Below are positions 32,808 through 43,539 of a DNA stretch of 64,000 nucleotides, piece after piece. Made by a program: the position numbers and the translations under genes. The stretch spans positions 2,198,501 to 2,262,500 of the forward strand of contig JACVTC010000008.1 of assembly GCA_016946835.1 (NCBI GenBank), in the 5' to 3' direction. The first letter of the stretch is position 1. Every line of letters starts with the position of its first letter. Under the pieces are notes generated by a model, which saw only the letters and a list, made by a program, of their open reading frames with translations, was not told the DNA's origin and did not search any database. Source of the DNA: Neocallimastix lanati (nom. inval.). Its lineage: Eukaryota; Neocallimastigomycota; Neocallimastigomycetes; Neocallimastigales; Neocallimastigaceae.

Positions 32808-33755
32808 ATGAAAATTTTAGTTTATGGTGTTGGTGCTATTGGTTCATTAATGGTACATTATCTTTGTACCGCAGGAAATGAAGTAACTATTGTAGCAAGA
32901 AGTACCTATGAAGAATTAAAAGAAAATGGTTTAATTATAGAACATTATCTTCAAAATAAGAAGACGACCATTGATCATCCAAAGGTCGTTAAAGAAGCGG
33001 ATTTATACGAAAAATATGATATGGTTATTTCAGTGATGCAAGGACAACAACAATTGTCATTATTAGAAACTTTTTCTAAATTAAATACAGAATTAATCGT
33101 TCTTGTCGGTAATAATTGGGAATGTGAAAAATGTGAATCCTATATAAAAGAACAAAAAACATCGAAACGTGTCCTATTTGGTTTCCAAAATTCAGCAGGA
33201 CATAGAGAAGGCGCTAAAGCCGTGGTTGGTCGATTACCAACGACTGAATTAATAGTCGGAGGCCTACATACAGCAGCCAATCCAGAAGACTTAAAATTAC
33301 TTCAAGAAGCCTTCCATACCAAAGGATATAAAATCACAGCGATTGATGATATGTATGGATATTATATGTATCATATTGCTGAAATTATGCCCTATGCCTA
33401 TATTTGTTATAAATATGATTATGATTTAAAAAAGGTCACCTCTAATGATATAAAAATGGTAATGCAAGCCACCAATGAATGTTTTAATTATTTAAAAAGT
33501 AATAATATTAAAGTGATGCCACCAAAAGAAGATGAATATTATGATGGAGGAATAAAAAAATTTATGATGAGTTCATTATATCGTATTATGTCGAAGACAG
33601 TTTTAGGAAAGCTAATGGTTTCTGACCATTGTAAAAATGGAATAAAAGAAATTAAATATCTTGATGACAAATTTGATGACTATCGTAAAAATCATCCAGG
33701 AACTTCGATGCCAACATGGGATGCCTTGAGACAATATTCTACCGGTAAATTGTAA
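32808..33755 (+). CDS. Ketopantoate-reductase-like (ApbA/PanE family) oxidoreductase, tandem copy 2
   Basis: A 315-residue, intron-less paralogue of the gene at 30515, with GVGAIG in the Rossmann loop and the same VARSTYEELKENGL segment. The C-terminal helix reads DMYGYYMYHIAEIMPYAYIC, so the His in place of the usual catalytic Lys is kept in both copies, along with the IMP that follows. The end (SMPTWDALRQY) matches copy 1 (DMPTWDTMRKW). Conservation of the unusual site in two diverged copies argues for a real, altered chemistry. The pair probably arose by tandem duplication. Substrate unknown. Confidence 0.75.
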   Translation: MKILVYGVGAIGSLMVHYLCTAGNEVTIVARSTYEELKENGLIIEHYLQNKKTTIDHPKVVKEADLYEKYDMVISVMQGQQQLSLLETFSKLNTELIVLVGNNWECEKCESYIKEQKTSKRVLFGFQNSAGHREGAKAVVGRLPTTELIVGGLHTAANPEDLKLLQEAFHTKGYKITAIDDMYGYYMYHIAEIMPYAYICYKYDYDLKKVTSNDIKMVMQATNECFNYLKSNNIKVMPPKEDEYYDGGIKKFMMSSLYRIMSKTVLGKLMVSDHCKNGIKEIKYLDDKFDDYRKNHPGTSMPTWDALRQYSTGKL

Positions 33756-33759
33756 TATA

Positions 33760-35600
33760 AGTTTTGGTATTAAATAATTTAATACTAAAACAAAAAAAAA
33801 AAAAACTGTAAAAAAAAAAAAAATACACTTGATATAAAATAAAATATATAACTATAATAAGTTGAAATTGCAGAATTTTTTTTTAACTTTTCATATTTAT
33901 AAGTTTATTTAAAATGAGGATAACAAATTAATAAATTGAATTTTTTTTCTTTAACTGGGAATAAAATAATAATATAAATAAATATATAAAAAAATAAATA
34001 ATTGTATAAACTTTGCTAGTTATTAATAAAAAAAGTTAACTTTATTATAACTTTATTTAAAAAAGATAATAATAATAATAATAAAATAAAATAAATAAAA
34101 AAAAAAAAAAACATAAATAAAAAAAATTAAAAATTAATAAAATAAAATTTTAATTTAATAGAATATTCTTTTTACCAATAATTATTTTTTTTTTTATATA
34201 GTTTTTTGATTTTAAAAATTCTCCACATTTTACTGGTTAATTTGACCGAAATTTTTCAATATAATGAACAGAACAATACTAATTCATTTTTTTTTTTTAA
34301 AAAAAATGAAACTTTATTAGTTTTTTTTATTAGTTTTTTATTTGTTCTTAAACACAATATAAATATATTATACAAAAAAAAAAAAATATATATATATATA
34401 TATTAAAATAATGCAATAATAAAATAATAAATAATAAAAAGATGTTAATATATAAGATATAAAAAATATAACATAAAATAATTATTTATTTCTTTTATTT
34501 ATTTAAAATCATATATATTTATATATAAAGTTATTTATTTTTATCTAAAATATTTTTATATTTTTATAAAAAAGTAATTATTATTATTATTATTATTATT
34601 ATATTATTATCAATTAATTTTTATATTATTTTTTATTTAAAATATTTATGTTTATTTATTTAAAAAAAAACAAAGGATAAAATATTCTATAGCAAGAAAA
34701 ATTATACAAAATAGAAATAAAAAGTGTCACACAAATATCTAATCATTGAAATTTATGATTGTATTTATATAATATTAATAAAATTTACATTTATTAATAT
34801 TTTATGTCATAGTTTTTTTTTTTTTTAAAATATTAAAATTTATTATTTTCTTATTCATTTTCAATAATAATAATTATTAATTTGTATTTGAAATAGATCT
34901 TTTATATATAAATATGTATATATTCATATATATTCTTTTTTTTTACCCGTAATTTTAATTTATAATAAAAATAAATAACCATCACGAATTCAAAGGTAGT
35001 ACAAAAATGTTAATTATTAAGATGAATAACCTAAACCTATCTATCTTTATTTTTTTTTTTTTTTTTTTACTGTACTTTATAGTTTAAAAAATGAACACAA
35101 TCTTAATCAAATTATAAATAAATAATTTAATTATTAAATTTAATTTTTATTTATTTAACTTTTATACTTTTTATTTTTTATTTGTTTTTTTTTTTTTATT
35201 ATTTTTTTTATTTGATTTTTAATAAATAATTTATATTTTTTTATATATTTTATTTTAGTTTTATATATTTCATATAATCTTGTTTTTATTTTTTTTAAAT
35301 AAAATAAATAATTATTAACTATGATTTTTAATAAAACAAAAAAATTTTTAATTCTTATATAAATATATATATATATATATTATTATTATTAATTTAATTT
35401 ACATCTAATTCTATAAATTTATTTTTTTTTTCTAACATTTGATTTTTCATCTTTTATATCTTTTAGATAAATATATCTATGTTATAGGATTATTTATAAT
35501 GAATAGGATTTTTAATCATTATAATTATAATTTTTATTATTATCATTGTTATTAAAAATTATTAGTATTTTTTTTTCTCTAATTTAATACAATTTATTTA
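33760..35600. other. AT-rich spacer, no gene seen
   Basis: About 1.8 kb of A/T runs and small microsatellites (ATT near 34577-34600, TATA near 35365-35380). I see no gene or mobile-element signature. Confidence 0.65.
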
Positions 35601-35612
35601 ATTTAATTTAAT

Positions 35613-36249
35613 TTAATTCTTTTTAGCTTTGCAAATACATTTGACTTTCTTGCCACTTTTCTTTTGTTGCATTTCAGTGAAAGGATCAATGTAAACAATA
35701 ATATCTTTGTCATATAAAGTGAAACCATCCCAATCTGGATATTCATCATGAGCAAGCATCCAATACATAATACCATTGTAGTCATTATCAATCATACTTT
35801 GCATGTAGGCTGGATAAACTTCATCACGAGTATCAGCATAAAGTCCAAATTCTTCCATAATAATTGGCTTGTTTAACTTTTTAATGGCTTGAGCATGTGA
35901 TTCAATGTATTGAACACCTTCCTTAACGAAATCTTTGAATTGCCAGTACGGAGCATAAAGATGAATGGTAGCAAAATCAATGGTTTTAAGAGCAGCATTA
36001 GCAACAAAATCATTACCATCTCCAAATTCATAAATATCATTATTCGTATCAACACCAGCTAAACCAAAACCTTCTTCACCAGTGGCAACCATATGATTTT
36101 TATCAAGAGATTTAATTTAGGTGGACATTTCTTTAATCCAGGTTCCGTAGTATAGTTATCATTCTTACCCATATTAGTACCCCAACATCTTGGTTCATTA
36201 CCTAATTCCCAAGCGAAAATAGTACCATCTTCTTTGTATTTTTTACCAA
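35613..36249 (-). pseudogene. Truncated, broken GH5 mannanase copy
   Basis: The minus strand matches residues about 181-390 of the intact copy at 42.3 kb almost identically at the DNA level. It begins at [20 protein letters not shown] (acid/base Glu present) and runs through IIMEEFG to a KVKCICKAKKN tail. After DNYTTE, about 14 bases are missing, which shifts the frame, and a TAC-to-TAA change falls nearby (36118-36120). The N-terminal half, including signal peptide and strands 1-3, is absent: homology stops at about 36248, where an ABC-transporter fragment begins on the other strand. Near-identity with the 42.3-kb gene implies a recent duplication. Confidence 0.9.
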
Positions 36250-37580
36250 AAAGATATAGAAAAAGCAGCCAAATTGGCTAATGCTCATGATTTTATTACC
36301 CAATTACCCAATAGTTATCAAACAAATACCGGTGAAAGAGGTTTACAATTAAGTGGTGGTCAAAAGCAACGTATTTATATAGCTCATGCCTTAATGATGT
36401 ATCCCAAAATTTTATTATTAGATGAAGCCACTTCCGCCTTAGATAATCAATCAGAAAAAATTGTACAAGTTGCCCTAGATTCAGCTTCCTCTAGAAGAAC
36501 GACGATCATTATTGCTCATCGTTTATCCACTATTAAATATGTCGATAGTATTCTGGTCATGGATAAAGGAAAAATTATGGAATCAGGTACGCATGATAAA
36601 CTCATGACTAAAAAGGGTATTTATTATAATTTGGTGGAAAATCAAGCCATGATGATGGATAAAAAGGAAAAGAAATTAAAGCTGAAGAAAAAGGAATTCA
36701 CAGATGACATTCCTAATGACAATCATAGTAACAGCGTCACCGATAATGAAAATGAAGAAGGTGAGGAAGAGGACGAGGACGAGGATAGTGAGGAAGATAC
36801 TTATGCCAATGATACCGATCATAACTTAACATCGCAAGTCATGCCAAATCTTAAAAATAACAGTAAAGAAAAAAAGAATAGAACTTCCGACGAAAAGAAT
36901 TTATCGGGAAAGGAAACCACAAAAGCAAAAGACACTCACAGTAATAAAAAAGGTGGTAGTATCTTGACATCGATGAATTGGAAACATTATTTAGCTTATA
37001 ATAAACCAGTATGGTGGGCCAATTTAATTGGTATTTTTGGATCAACCTTTAACGGCAGTATTCAACCGGCCTTTGTTTATATATTTGCCTCTGCCATTAA
37101 TGTATTTAATAAACAAGGGGATTGGTTATTAGATCAAGGACAATTCTTGGGTTATATGTTTATTTTATTAGGTTTTGGTAATTTCTTATTCTATTATTTC
37201 CAAGTTGGGGGTTTTTCCACCGCTGGTGGATATTTATCCTATACCTTCCGTAAAGAAATGTATCAATCCATGATTAGACAAGAAATAGGTTTCTTTGATA
37301 CGAATAAGATTGGTGGAAATAATGATGATGATGATGGTGATGATAGTAATGCGGATAGTAATTAAATGAAACAAGATAAAAGAAATAAAATATGATAAGG
37401 CTATTAAAGTTCAATCTGGGAAGAAAAATAGTATCACTCTAAATTCTGAAGAAAAGGAATCCAAGCCAAATTCATCCATTCATGTTGGAACCGGAACATT
37501 AACAGCAAAACTTGCCACTGAAGCAGGTTTAGTTCAGGGTTTAAATGTTAATTTAGGATCTATTTTGGAAATTAATATTA
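36250..37580 (+). pseudogene. ABC-B type transporter fragment (end of NBD1, linker, start of TMD2)
   Basis: From about 36250 the plus strand reads the end of a first nucleotide-binding domain: [16 protein letters not shown], the signature LSGGQKQR, Walker [13 protein letters not shown] and the H-loop IIAHRLSTI. The Walker A region lies beyond the breakpoint and is missing. An acidic linker (residues about 140-220 of the 363-residue frame) leads into a second transmembrane domain ([20 protein letters not shown]), which ends in an Asp/Asn run at 37365. After a frame change with stops, GTGTLTAKLATEAGLVQGLN continues the same domain to about 37575, then T runs. Full-length ABCB proteins are near 1,300 residues, so only about a third remains, with no promoter or start codon. 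Confidence 0.85.
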
Positions 37581-37950
37581 CATATGAATGTCTAATTTTT
37601 TTTTTTTTTTTTTTCAATTCATTACTATTATAAATATTATGGTTGATACTATGTAATAATAATAAAAAATATTTATTTTTAATTAATATAAAAAAGTATT
37701 ATACTAGCATCATATCGAATAAAAAATTGAATAATAAATACCCATATTTGATATATGAATCTTATATTATCTTATAACATTATTATATTATAATAAATAA
37801 AAGTAATGAATCTTTATTTATTGATATTGACATTTTATTATATTATTTTATAATCTTGCTAAAAATTATGATTATGTTTTTATTATCATATATCAAATAT
37901 TGATACACAAACAAATTAAAATAAAATAAATTTTTTTATATATTTATTAT

Positions 37951-37985
<35 letters not shown>

Positions 37986-38334
37986 TATTTCTTTTTATTT
38001 CTTTTTATTTCTTTTTATTTCTTTTTATTTAATTTTTTTTATAAATCATTTTTTTTTTTACATCTTATTGTATATTTTTCTATAATCTATTCAAATTATT
38101 TTAGATTATTATTATAAAATATTATTATACAATTTTTTTTCTTTGAGTTGATAAGAAATTTTATTTTATTTCATTTATTTTTATATCAACTTAAAAATAT
38201 ATATAACTATTAATAATCATTAAATATTTTTAATTTATAAAGAAATAGAGAATAATAGAGAGATATCGATTAGGTTAATATGTTCGGTCATATCTATTAG
38301 CTTATTTTATATTTTATATTAAAAGTTATTTAAT
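37581..38334. other. AT-rich spacer with pyrimidine repeat
   Basis: No gene. A TTTCTTTTA-type repeat covers 37950-38030. Elsewhere only A/T runs. Confidence 0.7.
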
Positions 38335-38736
38335 TTATAATCTTTTGATATAAACTTCATCATCTTTACATTCCAAAAACATTTTATTTATTGCTGTGCT
38401 AAAATCTTCACTATAACCAAAATCATTTTTAAAATTATTCTCAATTTTTTTTAAGATAACCATTTCACAAAAAATGTTTTTATAATATTTTTCACTATCT
38501 ACTGAAGTCCATCCTTCTCTGCATGATTCATAATTATAGCAAGCACTAAAAGCAATATCACTGTTTATCATCCATCCACCATTAGTGACTTGATTACCAT
38601 TAACAGTTTTTATGTAACAATGTTTTGTGAGAAAATTTTCACATTGTGCTTTCGACATTGAATGTGCTCCTTTAATTAAAAGAAAACAAAAGAATAAACA
38701 AAAAAGCATAGATAAACTTTGGAATGATTTAGCCAT
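38335..38736 (-). CDS. Small secreted six-cysteine protein, unknown family
   Basis: A 133-residue frame from an ATG at 38736. Residues 1-26 are a clear signal peptide (hydrophobic core SLSMLFCLFFCFLLIKG, then AHS). The mature part has six cysteines (QCENF, KHCYIK, SACYN, ESCREG, IFCEM, LECKDD), an even number compatible with three disulfides, and Trp/Tyr residues in GGWMINSDIAFSACYNYESC. I do not recognise the family. The 5' flank (38800-39210) is duplicated at 41.1 kb without the gene. A stable secreted or cell-surface protein is likely. Confidence 0.65.
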   Translation of the reverse strand: MAKSFQSLSMLFCLFFCFLLIKGAHSMSKAQCENFLTKHCYIKTVNGNQVTNGGWMINSDIAFSACYNYESCREGWTSVDSEKYYKNIFCEMVILKKIENNFKNDFGYSEDFSTAINKMFLECKDDEVYIKRL

Positions 38737-38799
38737 TATGGTAAATAGTTATTTGATTTTATATATATATATTTATTTTTTTTAAAAAAAAAAAAAAGA

Positions 38800-39210
38800 A
38801 AAAAAAATTTTTTTTTTTAATTTTTAGTTTTTTATTTATTTATTTTTATTTATTTATTTTTATTTATTTATTTTTATTTATTTATTTTTATTTATTTATT
38901 TTTTATTTTTTACCAACATTCAAAATAAAATTGCTGTATTTATATCCTTTTCCGTGTTATAATTATCATTATATCAATTAAGTACCCCATTTTGAAAAAA
39001 TATGATAAGAATCTATCAATTCTTTTTTTTTTTTATATAATAGTAATTTTTAACTTTATTTATTATTAATTTTCTTATGATATGTTTAAGCTATTTATTA
39101 TTAATTTTCTTATGATATGTTTAAGCTATTAACTTCATTAAAAAAAAAAAAAAAATTTTTTTTTTCAATTATAATTAATTAATTAATGATTAATAATTTA
39201 ATTAAATAAC
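38800..39210. repeat. Flank duplication, copy A (upstream of the secreted-protein gene)
   Basis: The sequence CAACATTCAAAATAAAATTG, then TATATCCTTTTCCGTGTTAT and ACCCCATTTTGAAAAAATAT recurs at 41096-41442 with only small indels. Copy A stops at ATTAAATAAC (39210), immediately before TGATATTGTTAG of the copia element. It also holds an internal 38-base duplication (TTATTATTAATTTTCTTATG). Confidence 0.85.
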
Positions 39211-41087
39211 TGATATTGTTAGAAATAAGTTTAATATAGTTTATATAAAATTAATATATAATTAATAAATATAAATATAGTTAATAATAAATAATTATAA
39301 TATCATAAACATAAAATATATATATAAATATTAGTGGCCTATTATATGAGATGATATATATATATACCACACATATATATATAATTATAAAATGTATGTT
39401 ATAAATAATCAACAATGTAATATTTTAATATACGGAACTTTTAATAATAAATAAATAAAGTGTAATTTTATAACAGATTAAGAGTCTCAAGACTCTACGT
39501 TAATAATAATGAATTTATATATGTGTTTTTAAATTTTAAAAAAGTGTGTGTTTTAAAATTCTAAATAGTGTATTTTAGAGTGAAATTAATTTTAATAAAA
39601 TTAAATAAATAAAATGAGTAATAAGGAGGAGAATGGAACTAAAGATATTTTAGATAGTTCCAGCTACAGATTATGGAAGCAACAATTATATTTGCTTCTA
39701 AAAGAAAAGAAATTAGAACAACATGTTCTAAGAGAATTAATTTAAAAAGTTTCAAGTGATAAACTTAGTGAAGAAAAGAAGAAATCATTAACCTTAGTTG
39801 ATGGAACAGCAGATATCTACTACAGTGAAGACACTTCAGAAAAATCTATCAATGATGATGCTACCGCTAAGAAATTTCTCATGAATAGTATTTCAAATTA
39901 TTTAGCAAGTAAAATAGATTTTATATCATCAACTGCATATGAAATTTTCAAATTAATAGCTACATTAAATCAACGTAGTAGAAGTGAAAGAATAGAAGAA
40001 ATTAAAGAGGAACTAATAAAGTTAAAATATGATCCAGATAATGATGGAGCCTTATCTATATTCATATCTGATATGAATTTAAAATTCAAGGAATTAGAAA
40101 ATCTTAAAAGATAAATTAGAATATCAAGATAAATTTAATTATTTATATAGTGCCATTCCAGAAGATTTAGCTATAAAATCAAATATCTTGAGTTGTGAAC
40201 CTAACTGGGAAGAAACAACTTCACATCTAATTAAAGTTTCTCAACAATTAAAGAGCATACAAGAAATTATTATTAAAAAGGAAGAAAGAGCCTCTACTTC
40301 ACTAAATGTTGAAACAAAAATTAAATCTAATTATATTTGTGATAATCAAAATAATAATAATAAAACACGTAATAATTATAATCAAAATCAAAAAGGTAAT
40401 AATTACAGTCAAAATCAGAAAAGAAAATACCTATTATGATAATAATAAATCAAGAAATTATAATAATAATAATCAGCAAAATAAATAAAATAAAAATAAT
40501 ATTAAATGTTGGAATTGTGGAAGGTTTGGTCATTTTTCTGATGAATGCAAATCTAAAGATAATAGTTACAAAAATAATAATAAAAGAAATAAGAATCAAC
40601 AAAAACGAAATAACTACAATAGAGGGAGGCATCATATACACAAAATACAATGTAAAAATGCCGAAGCAAATAACGTAAATAAAAATTATACTGATAAACC
40701 CGAAGAATATTTCTTCGAAGATTATAATGCTTCATATAATTTTGAATCAAATAATATTTTTTGCAGTTATTCAAAAAACCTTTTGCCAATACAAAAACTA
40801 AAATATTACACGTGCAGTAATTCATCAGAAGAAAAACAATAAAAAATGATAAAAACAAATTGAACTCGTGGACACTTGATTCCGGTACTACCTACCATAT
40901 GACCAGAGATTTAGAATGTCTATCCAATATAACAAAGTTTAATAAAAGAATATATTTCGCAAATGGAGAAAATGTAAAATCAAAATTTATAGGAACATAT
41001 AAAGGATACATTAATGATAATAAAATAAATTTAAAAAATGTCTTATATGTACCTGTATTCAAGAGGAATTTAATATCAATAGACTAA
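39211..41087 (+). mobile_element. Copia-type LTR retrotransposon fragment (5' LTR region, gag, protease start)
   Basis: The AT-rich leader starting TGATATTGTTAG (39211) is a candidate 5' LTR. From the ATG at 39614 a gag-like protein (SYRLWKQQLYLLLKEKKLEQ) is interrupted by TAA and frame changes. The gag helices (39881-40130), an Asn/Lys-rich tail and a CCHC zinc knuckle (CWNCGRFGHFSDEC, about 40506-40550) follow. The copia protease motif WTLDSGTTYHMTRDLECLS lies near 40865, and the homology ends at NLISI (41087). Integrase, RT, RNase H and the 3' LTR are absent. It is inactive, and stops in several places show decay. Confidence 0.8.
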
Positions 41088-41095
41088 AAATTAAA

Positions 41096-41351
41096 AAAAA
41101 AATTTTTTTTAATTTTTAGTTTTTTATTTATTTATTTTTATTTATTTATTTTTTATTTTTTACCAACATTCAAAAGAAAATTGCTGTATTTATATCCTTT
41201 TCCGTGTTATAATTATCATTATATCAATTAAATACCCCATTTTGAAAAAATATGATAAGAATAATTTATCAATTCTTTTTTTTTTTTTTATTAGTAATTT
41301 TTTAACTTTATTATTATTAATTTTCTTATGGTATGTTTTAGCTATTAACTT

Positions 41352-41397
<46 letters not shown>

Positions 41398-41442
41398 TTT
41401 TCAATTATAATTAATTAATGATTAATAACTTAATTAAATAAC
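41096..41442. repeat. Flank duplication, copy A' (without the gene)
   Basis: Direct copy of 38800-39210. Its right edge continues uninterrupted into CAAATAAAAAAAGAAG, so A' preserves the sequence into which the copia element appears to have inserted in copy A. Confidence 0.85.
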
Positions 41443-41574
41443 CAAATAAAAAAAGAAGTATTTACAAAATCATCTCATATATTTTATAATAAATTATATA
41501 TTATAGATTAATCAATTATAATACATTTTTTTGAAATTTAATAAAACTTATATCATAATAAATTAGATTTTTTT

Positions 41575-42135
41575 AAGCAATATTTAAATATTAAATAAAC
41601 AAAATCAAAACATTAAAATGTTATTATATATTATAGCAAAATATTTAAACAATATTTAAATATTAAATAAACAAAATCAAAACATTAAAATGTTATTATA
41701 TATTATAGCAAAATATTTAAACAATATTTAAATATTAAATAAACAAAATCAAAACATTAAAATGTTATTATATATTATAGCAAAATATTTAAACAATATT
41801 TAAATATTAAATAAACAAAATCAAAACAATATTTAAATATTAAATAAACAAAATCAAAACATTAAAATGTTATTATATATTATAGCAAAATATTTAAACA
41901 ATATTTAAATATTAAATAAACAAAATCAAAACAATATTTAAATATTAAATAAACAAAATCAAAACATTAAAATGTTATTATATATTATAGCAAAATATTT
42001 AAACAATATTTAAATATTAATTAAACAAAATCAAAACAATATTTAAATATTAAATAAACAAAATCAAAACAATATTTAAATATTAAATAAACAAAATCAA
42101 AACATTAAAATGTTATTATATATTATAGCAAAATA
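41575..42135. repeat. Higher-order minisatellite (36- and 73-bp units)
   Basis: Copies of ACAATATTTAAATATTAAAT-AAACAAAATCAAA alternate with a longer version that adds ACATTAAAATGTTATTATAT and ATTATAGCAAAATATTTAA. I count about seven long and three to four short units. The array lies 3' of the GH5 gene at 42326. Confidence 0.9.
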
Positions 42136-42325
42136 TTATAAACTTTAATAATTATTTTAATTTTTTTTTTATTTTTATTATATTATTATTATTTTTATTT
42201 TATTTTTTTTGAAAAATTTTTGTTTATATATATATATTTATATTATCATAATTATTAAAATAAAATAAATAAGAGAAAAAAAAAAAAAAAAAAAAAAAGA
42301 ATATTAAATAAGTGTTATATTATAT

Positions 42326-43498
42326 TTAAAATTTACATTTGCAAGTAACTTTCTTTCCACTTTTGTTCTTTTGCATTTTAGTATATTTGTCAATGTAAAC
42401 AGTAATATTTTTATCGTATAAGGTGAAACCATCATAATCTGGATATTCATCATGAGCAAGCATCCAATACATAATACCATTGTAATCATTATCAATCATA
42501 CTTTGCATGTAGGCTGGATAAACTTCATCACGAGTATCAGCATAAAGTCCAAATTCTTCCATAATAATTGGCTTGTTTAACTTTTTAATGGCTTGAGCAT
42601 GTGATTCAATGTATTGAACACCTTCCTTAACGAAATCTTTGAATTGCCAGTATGGAGCATAAAGATGAATGGTAGCAAAATCAATGGTTTTAAGAGCAGC
42701 ATTAGCAACAAAATCATTACCATCTCCAAATTCATAAATATCATTATCCGTATCAACACCAGCTAAACCAAAACCTTCTTCACCAGTGGCAACCATATGA
42801 TTTTTATCAAGAGATTTAATGTAGGTGGACATTTCTTTAATCCAGGAAGTAAGAGTTTTAGTAGTACAGTTATCATTCTTACCCATATTAGTACCCCAAC
42901 ATCTTGGTTCATTACCTAATTCCCAAGCGAAAATAGTACCATCTTCTTTGTATTTTTTACCAGTAATAGTATTAGTACGATTAATAATAGTTTTAATGTA
43001 TTTCTTGAAAGATTTCTTAATTTCTGGTACAGTATAGAAATGATAATGTTCAGTATAACCAAAATCTCTAACCCATTGTTCCATACCACCGAAATCAGCC
43101 CAATTGTTAGTGAAAGGTAAAATTAAACGAACTTCGTATTGTTCAGCTAAAGCAATAACTTTATCAAGATGAACAAGACCATCTTTACCTTCATTAACAT
43201 CAATTTCACGAGTAACATTATTGAAAGAAGCATAGTAGACACCTCCTTGAGTATAAGCTTTATCAATAAAGGCCATATTTCTGATAACCTTTAAATTGTG
43301 TTTTTTGGCCACTTCGAAAACCTTTGGAGCATTTTCATCGGTTTCATGGTAATGAAGATAATAACAATTACTACCAGTAAAGTAGAAAGTTTCATCATTA
43401 AGAACAAACTTATTACCACATCTTCTTACAATATCTAAGGCCTTAGAAGATTGAATCAATAAAGCTAAACCAACGGAAATTGAAACAATGCTCTTCAT
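42326..43498 (-). CDS. Secreted GH5 (subfamily 7-like) mannanase, second copy
   Basis: The ATG at 43496-43498 starts a 390-residue, intron-less protein (MKSIVSISVGLALLIQSSKA signal peptide). Upstream in-frame sequence from 43531 lacks an ATG and is not used. The barrel motifs parallel the gene at 21496: NNWADFGGMEQWV, acid/base Glu197 in FAWELGNEPR, IHLYAPYW and nucleophile Glu315 in IIMEEFG. One difference is VIRNMAF where the paralogue, like typical GH5_7 enzymes, has VIRTWAF, so the Trp beside a strongly conserved Arg is lost. Activity may be altered. The C-terminus is KVTCKCKF, with no binding module or dockerin. The broken copy at 35.6 kb derives from this gene or a very close relative. 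Confidence 0.9.
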   Translation of the reverse strand: MKSIVSISVGLALLIQSSKALDIVRRCGNKFVLNDETFYFTGSNCYYLHYHETDENAPKVFEVAKKHNLKVIRNMAFIDKAYTQGGVYYASFNNVTREIDVNEGKDGLVHLDKVIALAEQYEVRLILPFTNNWADFGGMEQWVRDFGYTEHYHFYTVPEIKKSFKKYIKTIINRTNTITGKKYKEDGTIFAWELGNEPRCWGTNMGKNDNCTTKTLTSWIKEMSTYIKSLDKNHMVATGEEGFGLAGVDTDNDIYEFGDGNDFVANAALKTIDFATIHLYAPYWQFKDFVKEGVQYIESHAQAIKKLNKPIIMEEFGLYADTRDEVYPAYMQSMIDNDYNGIMYWMLAHDEYPDYDGFTLYDKNITVYIDKYTKMQKNKSGKKVTCKCKF

Positions 43499-43539
43499 CC
43501 TTAAATTTATTAAAAAAAAATAGTAATACAAGTAAAATA

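Noticed and set aside
39614-41087. Complete copia element
   Set aside because: Homology stops at NLISI in the protease. Integrase, reverse transcriptase and the 3' LTR are absent, and flank copy A' starts immediately.
43499-43531. N-terminal extension of the GH5 at 42326 (11 extra residues)
   Set aside because: The extension begins at TTG. The ATG at 43498 gives a clean signal peptide, and the paralogue starts at the equivalent place.
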